Source: Bacillota bacterium (lineage in GTDB: Bacteria > Bacillota > Dethiobacteria > Dethiobacterales > Dethiobacteraceae). Taken from it: a stretch of DNA of 33,523 nt. The stretch spans positions 1 through 33,523 of the forward strand of contig JAAYKP010000085.1 in assembly GCA_012522335.1 (NCBI GenBank), written 5' to 3'. This document shows, one piece after another, positions 16,240 to 24,416 of this stretch. The notes beneath the pieces are model-generated. The model ran no database searches. It was not told the origin of the DNA and saw nothing but the letters and a program-made list of their open reading frames with translations. Within the stretch, counting starts at the first letter, position 1. Each line of letters starts with the position of its first letter. The position numbers and the translations under genes were made by a program.

Positions 16240-16267
16240 ACAGGCAGGAAGGTTAGGGGGGAGTGCC

Positions 16268-17071
16268 ATGCAGGTCAGGAAAGTCAAGATTAGTGGGGTT
16301 AATACTTATCAATTACCTGTGCTGAGCAATGAGCGCATGCGCGAACTGTTTCAGCAGCTGCGGCAGGGGAAAAAAGCTGCCCGGCTGGAACTAATCAACG
16401 GCAATCTGCGTTTAGTGCTCAGTGTGCTGCAGCGTTTTAAAAACCGCGGTGAGAATCTGGACGATTTATTTCAGGTCGGCTGTATCGGCCTCATGAAGGC
16501 CATTGATAATTTTTCCCTGGAGCATAATGTCCACTTTTCCACTTATGCTGTGCCCATGATCATTGGTGAGATCAAGCGCCACCTGCGGGACAATAATACG
16601 GTGCGCGTCAGCCGCTCGCTAAAGATGCTGGCGCAAAAAGCCCAGCATGTGCGGGAAGAGCTGACGAGAAAGCTGCTGCGCGAGCCGACGATTCAGGAAA
16701 TTGCCCAGGAGCTGGCCGTGACACCGGAAGAAGTAGTTTTTGCCTATCAGGCCATTAATGAGCCTGTTTCCTTACATGATCCGGTCTTTTCCGATACCAC
16801 GGATCCTGTTTATATTATGGATATTGTCAGCGACCAGCGCTGTGATGCTGATTTGTGGGTGGAAGATATTACGCTGCGGCAGGCTTTATCCATTCTTTCG
16901 GAGCGGGAACGGCAGATTCTGGAGGCACGCTTCTTTGAAGGGCGGACGCAAACGGAAATAGCGGCGGAAATAGGCATTTCCCAGGCCCAGGTTTCGCGTA
17001 TTGAAAAAGCGGCACTGCGGCGCATCCGGCATCATTTGGCACAGGAAGGGGACAGCGATCATGCGGGCTAA
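16268..17071 (+). CDS. sigG: RNA polymerase sporulation sigma factor, SigG type
   Basis: Forespore-specific sigma-70 family factor of 267 residues. The N-terminus KVKISGVNTYQLPVL closely follows the SigG-specific pattern (I/C-GV-D/N-T...LPVL), unlike SigF. Region 2 is LINGNLRLVLSVLQRF (42-57), DDLFQVGCIGLMKAIDNF (65-82) and STYAVPMIIGEIKRHLRDNN (91-110). Region 4 carries a helix-turn-helix around EIAAEIGISQAQVSRIEKAAL. GGGGGGAG precedes the ATG. The stop lies 11 bases inside the spoIIR frame. In many spore formers sigG follows sigE; here it is paired with spoIIR. SigF or a second SigG-like paralogue are less likely alternatives. Confidence 0.88.
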   Translation: MQVRKVKISGVNTYQLPVLSNERMRELFQQLRQGKKAARLELINGNLRLVLSVLQRFKNRGENLDDLFQVGCIGLMKAIDNFSLEHNVHFSTYAVPMIIGEIKRHLRDNNTVRVSRSLKMLAQKAQHVREELTRKLLREPTIQEIAQELAVTPEEVVFAYQAINEPVSLHDPVFSDTTDPVYIMDIVSDQRCDADLWVEDITLRQALSILSERERQILEARFFEGRTQTEIAAEIGISQAQVSRIEKAALRRIRHHLAQEGDSDHAG

Positions 17072-17684
17072 AAAATGGCTTGTCTTTCTGCTGCTCATCC
17101 CCTTATTATTTTCTGCTTCCCCCGCTCCCCAGTCTGCCGCTGATACTTTGCTGCGGCTGCATGTGCGGGCCAACAGTGATGCTCCTGCCGATCAGGCGGT
17201 AAAATATCAGGTGCGCGACGCAGTGCTGGCTGTTTTGGCTGAACATCTGCAGTCAGCAGACAGCGCGGCGGCGGCAGAAGCACGGGTGGCGGCAGTTTTA
17301 CCGGCTGTGGTAGCGGCAGCCCAGGAAACGGTCAGGGCCGCCGGTTTTGATTATCAGGTTACCGCTGCGCTGGGTCGGGCCCAGTTTCCCACCCGCTTAT
17401 ACGGCAGCAGGATATATCGGGCCGGCAGCTACCGAGCTTTACAAATTTATTTGGGGCAGGGTGCCGGGCAGAACTGGTGGTGTGTTTTGTTCCCGCCCCT
17501 CTGTTTTGTGGAAGCAAAAAAAACTGCCCCGGAACAGGAAGCAGTAGTGATGGTGGCCGATGGCGCTGAAGATACTCCGCCGCCGCTAAAATCACGTCTC
17601 TTAGAATGGTGGCACAAATTGTTTGGTAAAAACGAGCAAAATTTAGTTTTCGGCAGTATAAGCGCCGCCGCCCCCGGCAGGTGA
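17061..17684 (+). CDS. spoIIR: stage II sporulation protein R
   Basis: Secreted forespore signal that activates SpoIIGA-dependent processing of pro-sigma-E in the mother cell. The 207 residues have an N-terminal membrane/signal segment (5-22, KWLVFLLLIPLLFSAS), then LRLHVRANSDAPADQAVKYQVRDAV (31-55) and NWWCVLFPPLCF (138-149), both diagnostic for SpoIIR, and RAQFPTRLYG. ATG at 17061 is selected because it gives the signal segment and has GGAAGGGG upstream; the frame stays open to 17001 inside sigG. The overlap with sigG implies coupled translation. Confidence 0.92.
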   Translation: MRAKKWLVFLLLIPLLFSASPAPQSAADTLLRLHVRANSDAPADQAVKYQVRDAVLAVLAEHLQSADSAAAAEARVAAVLPAVVAAAQETVRAAGFDYQVTAALGRAQFPTRLYGSRIYRAGSYRALQIYLGQGAGQNWWCVLFPPLCFVEAKKTAPEQEAVVMVADGAEDTPPPLKSRLLEWWHKLFGKNEQNLVFGSISAAAPGR

Positions 17685-17700
17685 GCAAAACAAAGTTTTA

Positions 17701-17729
17701 TTGAAAAACGAGCATCCTTCTTATATAAT
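17701..17729 (+). promoter_or_regulatory. strong sigma-A promoter for the Na+/phosphate cotransporter
   Basis: TTGAAA (17701-17706) and TATAAT (17724-17729) with the ideal 17-base spacer, 69 bases before the start codon. The best vegetative promoter match in the window. Confidence 0.8.
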
Positions 17730-17762
17730 TAAAATGAATGTCCATTGTAAAGAGACAAATTC

Positions 17763-17780
17763 GGCGTCAGCAGTGACGCC
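17763..17780 (+). other. leader hairpin upstream of the cotransporter gene
   Basis: GGCGTCA-GCAG-TGACGCC, a perfect 7-bp stem in the 5' untranslated region about 18 bases before the start. No T-run follows. Role unknown. Confidence 0.45.
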
Positions 17781-17798
17781 GTTACGCGGGGAGGATGC

Positions 17799-19403
17799 AT
17801 GGTCGTTAGTATATTTATGCAGCTGATTGGGGGGCTGGGGCTTTTCCTGTACGGTATGCAGTTAATGGCCTCCGGTATGCAGAAGGCTGCCGGGGACCGG
17901 ATGCGCAAAATCCTGGAACTGCTTACTGCCAAACCCATTATTGCTGTTTTTACAGGGATTGTGGCCACAGTGCTGGTGCAGAGCAGCAGCACGACCACCG
18001 TGATGTTGGTTGGTTTTGTTAACGCCGGTTTGATGACCCTTTATCAAACTGCAGGAATTATTTTTGGGGCTAATATCGGGACGACCTTTACCGGCCAATT
18101 GCTGGCTTTTGATGTGAAAGCCTTAATCTACCCGGCCATTGGCCTCGGGGCTGTCTTAAATTTTTTTGGCCGACGGCGCACTTATCGTTATTTAGGGCAG
18201 GCTGTTTTAGGTTTTGGTGTTTTGTTTCTCGGCATGAGCACCATGTCGGCAGCCATGGAGCCGGCCCGTGAACTGCCTTTTTTTATCAATATGATTGCTA
18301 CCTTTGGGGACAAACCGCTGCTGGGCGTACTGATTGGCGCCGCCTTTACAGGCATGATTCAGGCCAGCGGTGCTACTTTGGCTTTAGTTATTGCCATGAC
18401 CTTACAGGAGATTATTACCCTGCCGGCAGCCATAGCCATTATTCTGGGCTCTAATATCGGCACCTGTGTGACGGCGATGATTGCCAGTATCGGCACTTCC
18501 CTTTCGGCCCGGCGCGTTGCCGTAGCCCATTTACTGTTTAATGTGGCCGGCGTGGTTATTGCTTTAATTTTCTTTAATCCTTTTATCAGCCTGATTACGG
18601 CTACCGCCAGCGGTATTACCCGGCAGACGGCCAATGCCCATACTATATTTAATGTGGCCAACACACTGCTCTTTTTACCCTTTACCAAGCAGTATGTTGA
18701 CTTAATTACCCGCCTGGTGCCGGGAGATGACATAACTCTGGAAGCAGGACCGAAATATTTGGACAAGCGGATGCTGCTGACGCCCGATGTGGCCATTGGC
18801 GGTGTGCGGCAGGAGCTGCTGCGCATGGCCAGGCTGGCCCGGGAAATGGTTAATGAAGCTGTCAAGGTTTTTACCGGTGACGATGCCAAACTGATTCAGC
18901 AGGTGCTGCAGAAAGAAGAGCTGCTGGACAGCCTGGAACAAGAGATTACACTTTATCTGGCAGATTTAACGCAGCATTCCTTAACCAAAAAGCAGTCCAA
19001 TGAAATCTCGGCGCTGATGCATGCCGTCAACGATCTGGAAAGAATCGGTGACCATGCGGAAAATATTACCCGTTTGGCGGAAGATAAAATCGAAAATCGC
19101 CTGCCGCTGTCTGCACAGGCCGTAATACAGCTGCAGGAGATGGCGGTCATGGTCGATGAGATGCTGGGTTTGGCAGTTGAAGCTTTTGAGAAGCATGATT
19201 ACGTCTTGGCCGGGCAGGTGGTTGACCGTGAAGATGAAGTCGATAATACGGAACGTATTTTACGTAAGGCCCATATTAACCGCATCAACGACCAGATTTG
19301 TTTCCCGCCCAGCGGCATCATTTTTCTTGATGTGATCAGTAATCTGGAGCGGATTGCCGACCATACCACCAACTTTGCCCAGATAGTGTTAGGGGAATTT
19401 TAA
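17799..19403 (+). CDS. Na+/Pi cotransporter family protein with C-terminal PhoU domain
   Basis: Inner-membrane carrier of the NptA/YjbB group, 534 residues, which uses Na+ to move phosphate in or out. The membrane part (about 1-300) has two inverted repeats: the first has the signature VLVQSSSTTTV (59-69), the second has the variant MIQASGATLAL (186-196), where QSSS is usual. Residues about 335-530 form PhoU-like helical bundles, with the ALMHAVNDLERIGDHAENI and DVISNLERIADHTTNF signatures, thought to sense or gate phosphate flux. The ATG follows GGGGAGGATG. It probably has its own promoter and is followed by the YibE/F gene 49 bases later. Confidence 0.9.
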   Translation: MVVSIFMQLIGGLGLFLYGMQLMASGMQKAAGDRMRKILELLTAKPIIAVFTGIVATVLVQSSSTTTVMLVGFVNAGLMTLYQTAGIIFGANIGTTFTGQLLAFDVKALIYPAIGLGAVLNFFGRRRTYRYLGQAVLGFGVLFLGMSTMSAAMEPARELPFFINMIATFGDKPLLGVLIGAAFTGMIQASGATLALVIAMTLQEIITLPAAIAIILGSNIGTCVTAMIASIGTSLSARRVAVAHLLFNVAGVVIALIFFNPFISLITATASGITRQTANAHTIFNVANTLLFLPFTKQYVDLITRLVPGDDITLEAGPKYLDKRMLLTPDVAIGGVRQELLRMARLAREMVNEAVKVFTGDDAKLIQQVLQKEELLDSLEQEITLYLADLTQHSLTKKQSNEISALMHAVNDLERIGDHAENITRLAEDKIENRLPLSAQAVIQLQEMAVMVDEMLGLAVEAFEKHDYVLAGQVVDREDEVDNTERILRKAHINRINDQICFPPSGIIFLDVISNLERIADHTTNFAQIVLGEF

Positions 19404-19452
19404 AGTTGTGCCGGTACAAGAGGGCACAAATCAAACATGTGGAGGAACACAG

Positions 19453-20622
19453 ATGTTAAAAAGTAAAGTAAAGGGCTCTTTGCTGCTGGCCCTTTTTTTA
19501 TTCCTGATAATAGCGGCAGTGCCGGTGAAGGCAGCCAATGCGCCCGCAGCCGGTGAAGGAAACAGCACGGTGATGATGCGCGCACGTGTTATCTCGGTGG
19601 AGAATCTGGAACCGGCGGAAGAGGTTAAAGATTATGTACAGCTGGAGCAGGTGGCGGAAGTGGAGATTACTTCCGGTGAATATCAGGGTGAGACTCATAC
19701 TTTACTCAACGCCCTCATGGGTCACCCTTACTTTGATATCAAGCTGGAGGAAGGCAGTGAAGTACTGCTCTGGGGTGAAGTAGATGACAGCGGCCGGCTG
19801 CGTACCGTCTATCTGCAGGACCGCCTGCGTGATCAATATATATATCTGCTTGCCGGCCTTTTTATCCTGCTGATCCTGCTCATTGGCGGCCGCAAAGGTG
19901 TCATTACCATTGTAACCCTGGGCATCACGGTGCTGGCAGTTTTCCGGCTGCTCCTGCCTATGCTGCTGCAGGGGTATGCCCCCATTCCGGCCACGGTGCT
20001 GGTGGCCAGCGCCGTAACCTTAATTACCATTGTCTTTATCGGTGGTCTGCACAGGAAGACTTTTGCCGCCGCCATCGGCACCATTGGCGGTGTCCTGGTA
20101 GCCGGTCTGCTGGCCCTTGTTATCGGTAATGCCGCCGGTTTAACCGGTTTTTCCAGTGAAGACGCCCAGCTGTTAATGTTTATGGAAGGCGGCGCCATTG
20201 ATGTGCGCGGCCTGCTCTTTGCCGGGATTATTGTTGGGGCCTTGGGCGCGGTGATGGACGTTGCCATGTCCATAGCTTCCGCTTCCTATGAAGTTTATGC
20301 CGTCAACCCGGAGATTACCATTAAGGAGCAGATTAAATCCGGCCTTAATGTGGGGCGGGATGTCATGGGCACCATGGCCAATACCCTGATTTTAGCTTAT
20401 ATCGGCTCCTCTGTCCCCCTGCTGCTCCTGTTTATGGGCTACGATACCCCCTATATTTCCATCATCAATTCAGACCTGGTGGCGACGGAAGTGGTGCGTG
20501 CTCTGGCGGGCAGTATCGGTATTATTTCCGCCGTGCCGCTGACGGCAATCTCCGCGGGTCTCTTGCGTAAGCTGGGGGAAAAACCGGCCGCGAGCAGTAC
20601 TGTGGAGGCGGACAGCAAATAG
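19453..20622 (+). CDS. YibE/F family membrane protein
   Basis: Conserved multi-pass membrane protein of 389 residues, function not established. A signal-type helix (8-27) is followed by a soluble extracytoplasmic stretch of about 100 residues, then about seven or eight transmembrane helices from about residue 125, with GRKGVITIVTLGITVLAVF and LFAGIIVGALGAVMDVAMS typical of the family. ATG at 19453 is preceded by GTGGAGGAAC; a GTG at 19408 in frame would extend the N-terminus without a ribosome site. It lies directly after the Na+/Pi cotransporter and may share its transcript, ending at the terminator before larC. Confidence 0.82.
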   Translation: MLKSKVKGSLLLALFLFLIIAAVPVKAANAPAAGEGNSTVMMRARVISVENLEPAEEVKDYVQLEQVAEVEITSGEYQGETHTLLNALMGHPYFDIKLEEGSEVLLWGEVDDSGRLRTVYLQDRLRDQYIYLLAGLFILLILLIGGRKGVITIVTLGITVLAVFRLLLPMLLQGYAPIPATVLVASAVTLITIVFIGGLHRKTFAAAIGTIGGVLVAGLLALVIGNAAGLTGFSSEDAQLLMFMEGGAIDVRGLLFAGIIVGALGAVMDVAMSIASASYEVYAVNPEITIKEQIKSGLNVGRDVMGTMANTLILAYIGSSVPLLLLFMGYDTPYISIINSDLVATEVVRALAGSIGIISAVPLTAISAGLLRKLGEKPAASSTVEADSK

Positions 20623-20632
20623 ATTAAGATGA

Positions 20633-20657
20633 AGAGGGCGCTGTAAGCGCCCTCTTT
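20633..20657. terminator. terminator between yibE/F and larC
   Basis: AGAGGGCGC-TGTAA-GCGCCCTCT is a 9-bp perfect stem followed by TT on the plus strand and AA-derived T residues weakly on the minus strand. It sits between convergent genes and could serve both. Confidence 0.7.
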
Positions 20658-20665
20658 CCTGTAGT

Positions 20666-21844
20666 TTATGGCTGCTGTAGTGAACGGAAGGCCTGCAGGG
20701 CAGCCTGATAAACTTCCTTCAGGGGTACCTGCTGCTGCCGGGCTAAAGCGGCACAGTCGGCAAATTCCGGTGCCGCATTACAGACCTGTCCGTTTTGTTC
20801 TGCTATTTTGATGCGTACGCTGCCGTAGGGTGTGTCAACGGTCTGCAGCCGTCTGGCCAGCCGCAGCTTATCAGCCTTACTGCGCCGCAGTCCTAAAGTA
20901 GTTGTTTCCTGAAAGATAACTGCCGTCACCGCTTCTTCCTGTGCCGCCTCCACCAGGACGGTGAGCAGGACGCCGGGACGGTTCTTTTTCATGTACAGCG
21001 GCGTTAACGTAACATCCAGGGCCCCGGCCGCAAAGAGCCGCTCCATAATATAACCATAAAACTCCGGATTCTGATCGTCAATGGCTGTTTCCAGCACCGT
21101 GATTTGTTCGTGCATGGCGGTGCCGCTGTCGGCACTGTCACCGACAATGACGCGCAGCACATTGGCAATGGGCAGATCCTTCTGTCCCGCCCCATAGCCG
21201 ATCTGCCGGACCGTCATTAAGGGCAGCGGTCCGAACTCAGCAACGGTGGCTATAATGGCGGCGCCGGTGGGGGTTAACAATTCCCCTTCAATTTCGCCGG
21301 CATAAACCGGTGCGCCGGCCAGCACCTCCAGGGTGGCCGGGGCCGGCACCGGCAGCCTGCCGTGGACACAGTCCACAAAGCCCCGTCCTGTATGCAGGGG
21401 CGAGGCATAGATTTTGTCGGCGTTCAGCTCCGTTAAGGCCGCCGCCGCCCCCACAATATCGATGATGGAGTCAACGGCTCCCACTTCATGAAAATGCACT
21501 TCCTCCGGGGCGCGGCCGTGAATTTTGGCCTCTGCTGCCGCTAAACGGGCAAAAACCGCCAGGCTTAAATCGCGTACCGGTGCTGCCAGCTCGCTTGTCA
21601 TCAGCATCTCCTTAATGCTGCGGTAGGAGCGGTGCGGCTGCTGAGCCTGCTTAACTTCTACCAGCAGCCGGGTAGCGGACAGCCCCTTTTTCAGCACCTG
21701 TGTTTGCTGTAATTCGTAACCGCTGAGGGGCAGTTTAGCCAGCTCTTTTTTTATTGTTTCCAGGGAGGCGCCTGCGGACAGCAGGGCCCCCAGGATCATA
21801 TCGCCGCTGGCGCCGGCAAAACAGTCAAAATAGAGAATTTTCAA
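20666..21844 (-). CDS. larC: nickel insertion protein for the nickel-pincer cofactor
   Basis: Inserts Ni into the sulfur-bearing pyridinium nucleotide to form the nickel-pincer cofactor used by lactate racemase and related enzymes. The full 392 residues (DUF111 family) lie in one frame; in Lactiplantibacillus plantarum the gene is read through a programmed frameshift. Visible are YFDCFAGASGDMILGALL (5-22) and VHFHEVGAVDSIIDIVG (116-132). The start is TTG, with GAAGGAGG upstream inside the larB end; larB stops 2 bases before it. Neither larE nor a larA racemase is in the window. Confidence 0.92.
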   Translation of the reverse strand: MKILYFDCFAGASGDMILGALLSAGASLETIKKELAKLPLSGYELQQTQVLKKGLSATRLLVEVKQAQQPHRSYRSIKEMLMTSELAAPVRDLSLAVFARLAAAEAKIHGRAPEEVHFHEVGAVDSIIDIVGAAAALTELNADKIYASPLHTGRGFVDCVHGRLPVPAPATLEVLAGAPVYAGEIEGELLTPTGAAIIATVAEFGPLPLMTVRQIGYGAGQKDLPIANVLRVIVGDSADSGTAMHEQITVLETAIDDQNPEFYGYIMERLFAAGALDVTLTPLYMKKNRPGVLLTVLVEAAQEEAVTAVIFQETTTLGLRRSKADKLRLARRLQTVDTPYGSVRIKIAEQNGQVCNAAPEFADCAALARQQQVPLKEVYQAALQAFRSLQQP

Positions 21845-21846
21845 GG

Positions 21847-22611
21847 CTATTCCTCCTTCGCCGCGGCCAGACGGTTAATCAAGGCTGCCGTATAGCCGCC
21901 GCCAAAGCCGTTATCAATATTAACTACAGAAACACCGCTGGCACAGGAGTTAAGCATGCCCAGCAGCGCGGCCAGACCGCCGAAGCTGGCCCCATAACCT
22001 ACAGAAGTGGGTACGGCAATCACTGGCTTGTCTACCAGCCCGCCCACTACACTGGCCAAAGCGCCTTCCATGCCGGCCACCACCACCAGTACATTGGCGG
22101 CCTGCAGCATGGCCTGGTTGGCCAACAGCCGGTGCACGCCGGCTACGCCCACATCGTATAAACGCTCCACCCGGCTGCCCATCAGTTCGGCAGTTAAGGC
22201 GGCTTCTTCAGCCACGGCCAGATCAGCCGTGCCGGCTGAGACAACTAATACCCGTCCTGCGCCGGGCAGGCTGTGGTCCCGGTTAATCACTACCGCCCGG
22301 GGCAGTTCGTAATATTCCACCCGGGGCAGCGCTGCCTGTAAGGCGGCAAAAACTTCGGCTGAGGCACGGGTGGCGAAAACGGTAGTCTCATTTTGCGCCA
22401 GGCGCTCGGCAATGCTGACAATCTGTTCTGTCGTCTTACCGGGGCAAAAAATGACTTCCGGAAATCCCTGCCGCAGGGCTCGGTGGTGATCTACCTTGGC
22501 AAAGCCTAAATCTTCATAGTCCAGGTGCTGCAGGCGGCGCACCGCTTCAGCCACACTGACGCTGCCGCTGCGCACAGCGCTTAATAAATTATGTAAATGC
22601 TTTTTATCCAT
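21847..22611 (-). CDS. larB: pyridinium-3,5-biscarboxylic acid mononucleotide synthase
   Basis: First enzyme of nickel-pincer cofactor synthesis: carboxylates and hydrolyses nicotinic acid adenine dinucleotide. The 254 residues include the conserved N-terminal segment LGFAKVDHHRALRQGFPEVI (35-54) and a PurE-like C-terminal domain (about 120-250) with VVSAGTADLAVAEEAA, GMEGALASVVGGLV and PTSVGYGASFGG. ATG at 22611 follows AAAGGAGG at a 10-base spacing; a frame extension to 22653 is less likely. It is the first gene of a two-gene larB-larC operon, divergent from sua5 and apparently inserted in an otherwise Bacillus-like gene order. Confidence 0.92.
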   Translation of the reverse strand: MDKKHLHNLLSAVRSGSVSVAEAVRRLQHLDYEDLGFAKVDHHRALRQGFPEVIFCPGKTTEQIVSIAERLAQNETTVFATRASAEVFAALQAALPRVEYYELPRAVVINRDHSLPGAGRVLVVSAGTADLAVAEEAALTAELMGSRVERLYDVGVAGVHRLLANQAMLQAANVLVVVAGMEGALASVVGGLVDKPVIAVPTSVGYGASFGGLAALLGMLNSCASGVSVVNIDNGFGGGYTAALINRLAAAKEE

Positions 22612-22827
22612 CTCTTGGCGGCCTCCTTTTGTCGCTTTTAAATAATCTATCACAAGTTGGCGAAAATGATAATAGCGGCAGGGTGTCGGAATATTTGGGG
22701 AAAGATATTTTTAAGTGTACGATTTAAAGGAATTATCGTCAATCCTGTCGAAGGAATATGTTTATTTGCATACCTTAATGAGTTTGTTGAGGCTTTCGGC
22801 AGCAGCAGGAAGAAAGCAGGGGTAAAT

Positions 22828-23895
22828 GTGGTTAGGAAAAAGATAAAGGGAACGCTGCTCTTTGATGGCATTACGCCCGCCACTTTACATAGTGAGGCTG
22901 CCGCCGCCGCAGAAATTCTGCGCCGGGGCGGGCTGGTAGCCTTTCCTACAGAAACTGTTTATGGTTTGGGTGGTGATGCCCTGAACGCCCAGGCAGTGGC
23001 CAAGATTTTCCGGGCGAAAGGGCGGCCGCAGGACAACCCCCTCATTGTGCATATTTATGAGGCGGAGCAGATGCGGGAGCTGGCAGCCGAGATTCCGGCC
23101 GCCGCCTGGCTGCTGGCAGAGCATTTTTGGCCGGGTCCCTTGACTTTAGTATTGCCGAAACAGCCCCACGTGCCGCCGGAGACCACAGGCGGCCTGGACA
23201 GTGTGGCCATCCGCCTGCCGGCTCACCCGACAGCTTTAGCCTTACTGCGGGCAGCGGCACTGCCGGTGGCCGGTCCCAGTGCCAATACTTCGGGACGTCC
23301 CAGTCCCACCACAGCAGACCATGTGCTGGAGGATCTGGCAGGACGCATTGAGGCTGTGCTTGACGGTGGCCCCTGCCCGGTAGGCGTGGAGTCAACGGTG
23401 CTTGATCTGCGCGGCGGTATCCCGCGCATCCTGCGCCCCGGCGGTATTACCCCAGAGCAGATCAGTCAGGTGCTGCAGCGGGAGTGTGAGCTGGCCCACT
23501 GGGTGCAGTCCTCGCCGGCAGCGCCTCCTTCACCCGGCTTAAAATATACCCATTATGCGCCCCGGGCACCGCTCTATTTGCTCAGGGGTGAGCCGGAGCG
23601 GCAGTTGGCCAAGCTGCAGCAGCTGCAGCAGGAATGGCAGCAGCAGGGTAAACGGGTCGGCCTGCTGGTTTCTGCGGAAAGTGCCGCCGCCCTGCAGGGC
23701 ACTGACATTATCAGCCTGGGCAGCCGCCGGCGCCCGGCGGAGATAGCGGCGCGGCTCTTTGCCGCCCTGCGTGAGTTTGATGCCCGTCAGGTTGACGTCA
23801 TCCTGGCGGAAGGATATAGTACAGACGGGGTGGGACTGGCCTTAATGAATCGCTTGGAAAAAGCGGCCGGCCACCGTGTGATTGAAGTGGGGTGA
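22828..23895 (+). CDS. sua5: L-threonylcarbamoyladenylate synthase
   Basis: Makes threonylcarbamoyl-AMP from threonine, bicarbonate and ATP for the t6A37 modification of ANN-decoding tRNAs. The YrdC domain (about 20-205) includes FPTETVYGLGGDAL (39-52) and KGRPQDNPLIVHI (64-76), and the C-terminal Sua5 domain (about 215-350) is present, so this is the long YwlC form. The frame is open back to 22657, but GTG at 22828, with AGGGG just upstream, gives 355 residues, close to B. subtilis YwlC (346). The start remains uncertain by several codons. Its stop overlaps the next gene as GTGA. Confidence 0.9.
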   Translation: MVRKKIKGTLLFDGITPATLHSEAAAAAEILRRGGLVAFPTETVYGLGGDALNAQAVAKIFRAKGRPQDNPLIVHIYEAEQMRELAAEIPAAAWLLAEHFWPGPLTLVLPKQPHVPPETTGGLDSVAIRLPAHPTALALLRAAALPVAGPSANTSGRPSPTTADHVLEDLAGRIEAVLDGGPCPVGVESTVLDLRGGIPRILRPGGITPEQISQVLQRECELAHWVQSSPAAPPSPGLKYTHYAPRAPLYLLRGEPERQLAKLQQLQQEWQQQGKRVGLLVSAESAAALQGTDIISLGSRRRPAEIAARLFAALREFDARQVDVILAEGYSTDGVGLALMNRLEKAAGHRVIEVG

Positions 23896-24395
23896 GAGCA
23901 ATCGATAAAGAGCGGAAACTGCTGCTTTTCGTTTGTACAGGCAACACCTGCCGCAGTCCGCTGGCGCAGGTAATTGCCCAGTCCTTGTTAGCTGAGGCCG
24001 GTTTAACCAACTGGCAGGTTGCTTCCGCCGGTCTGGCGGCTTTCCGGGGCATGTCCGCCAGCCGGCACGCTTTAACGGCTGCCCAGGTGCTGCAGCTTGA
24101 TTTGTCGGCACACCAGTCCCAGCCTTTGACGGCGGCGCTGGCGGCCCAGGCCGACCTGATTCTGGTCATGACTGAGGCCCATAAAGACAGTATCCTGCGG
24201 CAGCTGCCGCAGCTGCGGGAAAAAGTTTATACCATACGGGAGTTTAGCGGCTCCTCAGGTGATGTGCAGGATCCTTTCGGCGGTACGGCAGCCGACTACC
24301 TGGAGACGGCACAGGAATTAAAAGCTCTGCTGCAGCCGATTGTACAGAAACTGGCGGCAGCGGCAGCAGTGCGGGAGGAAAATGAGGACAAGTAA
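23892..24395 (+). CDS. ywlE: low-molecular-weight phosphatase, probably protein-arginine phosphatase (YwlE-like)
   Basis: Cysteine-based phosphatase of 167 residues. The P-loop is FVCTGNTCRSP with nucleophile Cys15 and Arg21, and the general-acid Asp127 lies in DPFGG. Position 19 is Thr; in YwlE this Thr favours phospho-arginine, whereas tyrosine phosphatases generally carry Ile/Leu, so the substrate is likely McsB-type phosphoarginine. That is inference from one residue plus gene order (ywlC-ywlE-ywlF in Bacillus). The GTG start overlaps the sua5 stop by 4 bases with no strong ribosome site, so translation is probably coupled. Confidence 0.87.
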   Translation: MRAIDKERKLLLFVCTGNTCRSPLAQVIAQSLLAEAGLTNWQVASAGLAAFRGMSASRHALTAAQVLQLDLSAHQSQPLTAALAAQADLILVMTEAHKDSILRQLPQLREKVYTIREFSGSSGDVQDPFGGTAADYLETAQELKALLQPIVQKLAAAAAVREENEDK

Positions 24396-24416
24396 AACCG
24401 GTCAAGGAGGTTATCT

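Noticed and set aside
20666-21844. Programmed frameshift in larC
   Set aside because: The whole 392 residues are in one frame with no stop or slippery break.
22746-22752. TGTCGAA as a Spo0A box upstream of sua5
   Set aside because: A single 7-base match in an AT-rich gap is expected by chance, and sua5 is not a sporulation gene.
22657-22827. 57-codon extension of Sua5
   Set aside because: It lacks a ribosome site and family similarity; the later GTG gives a normal-length protein.
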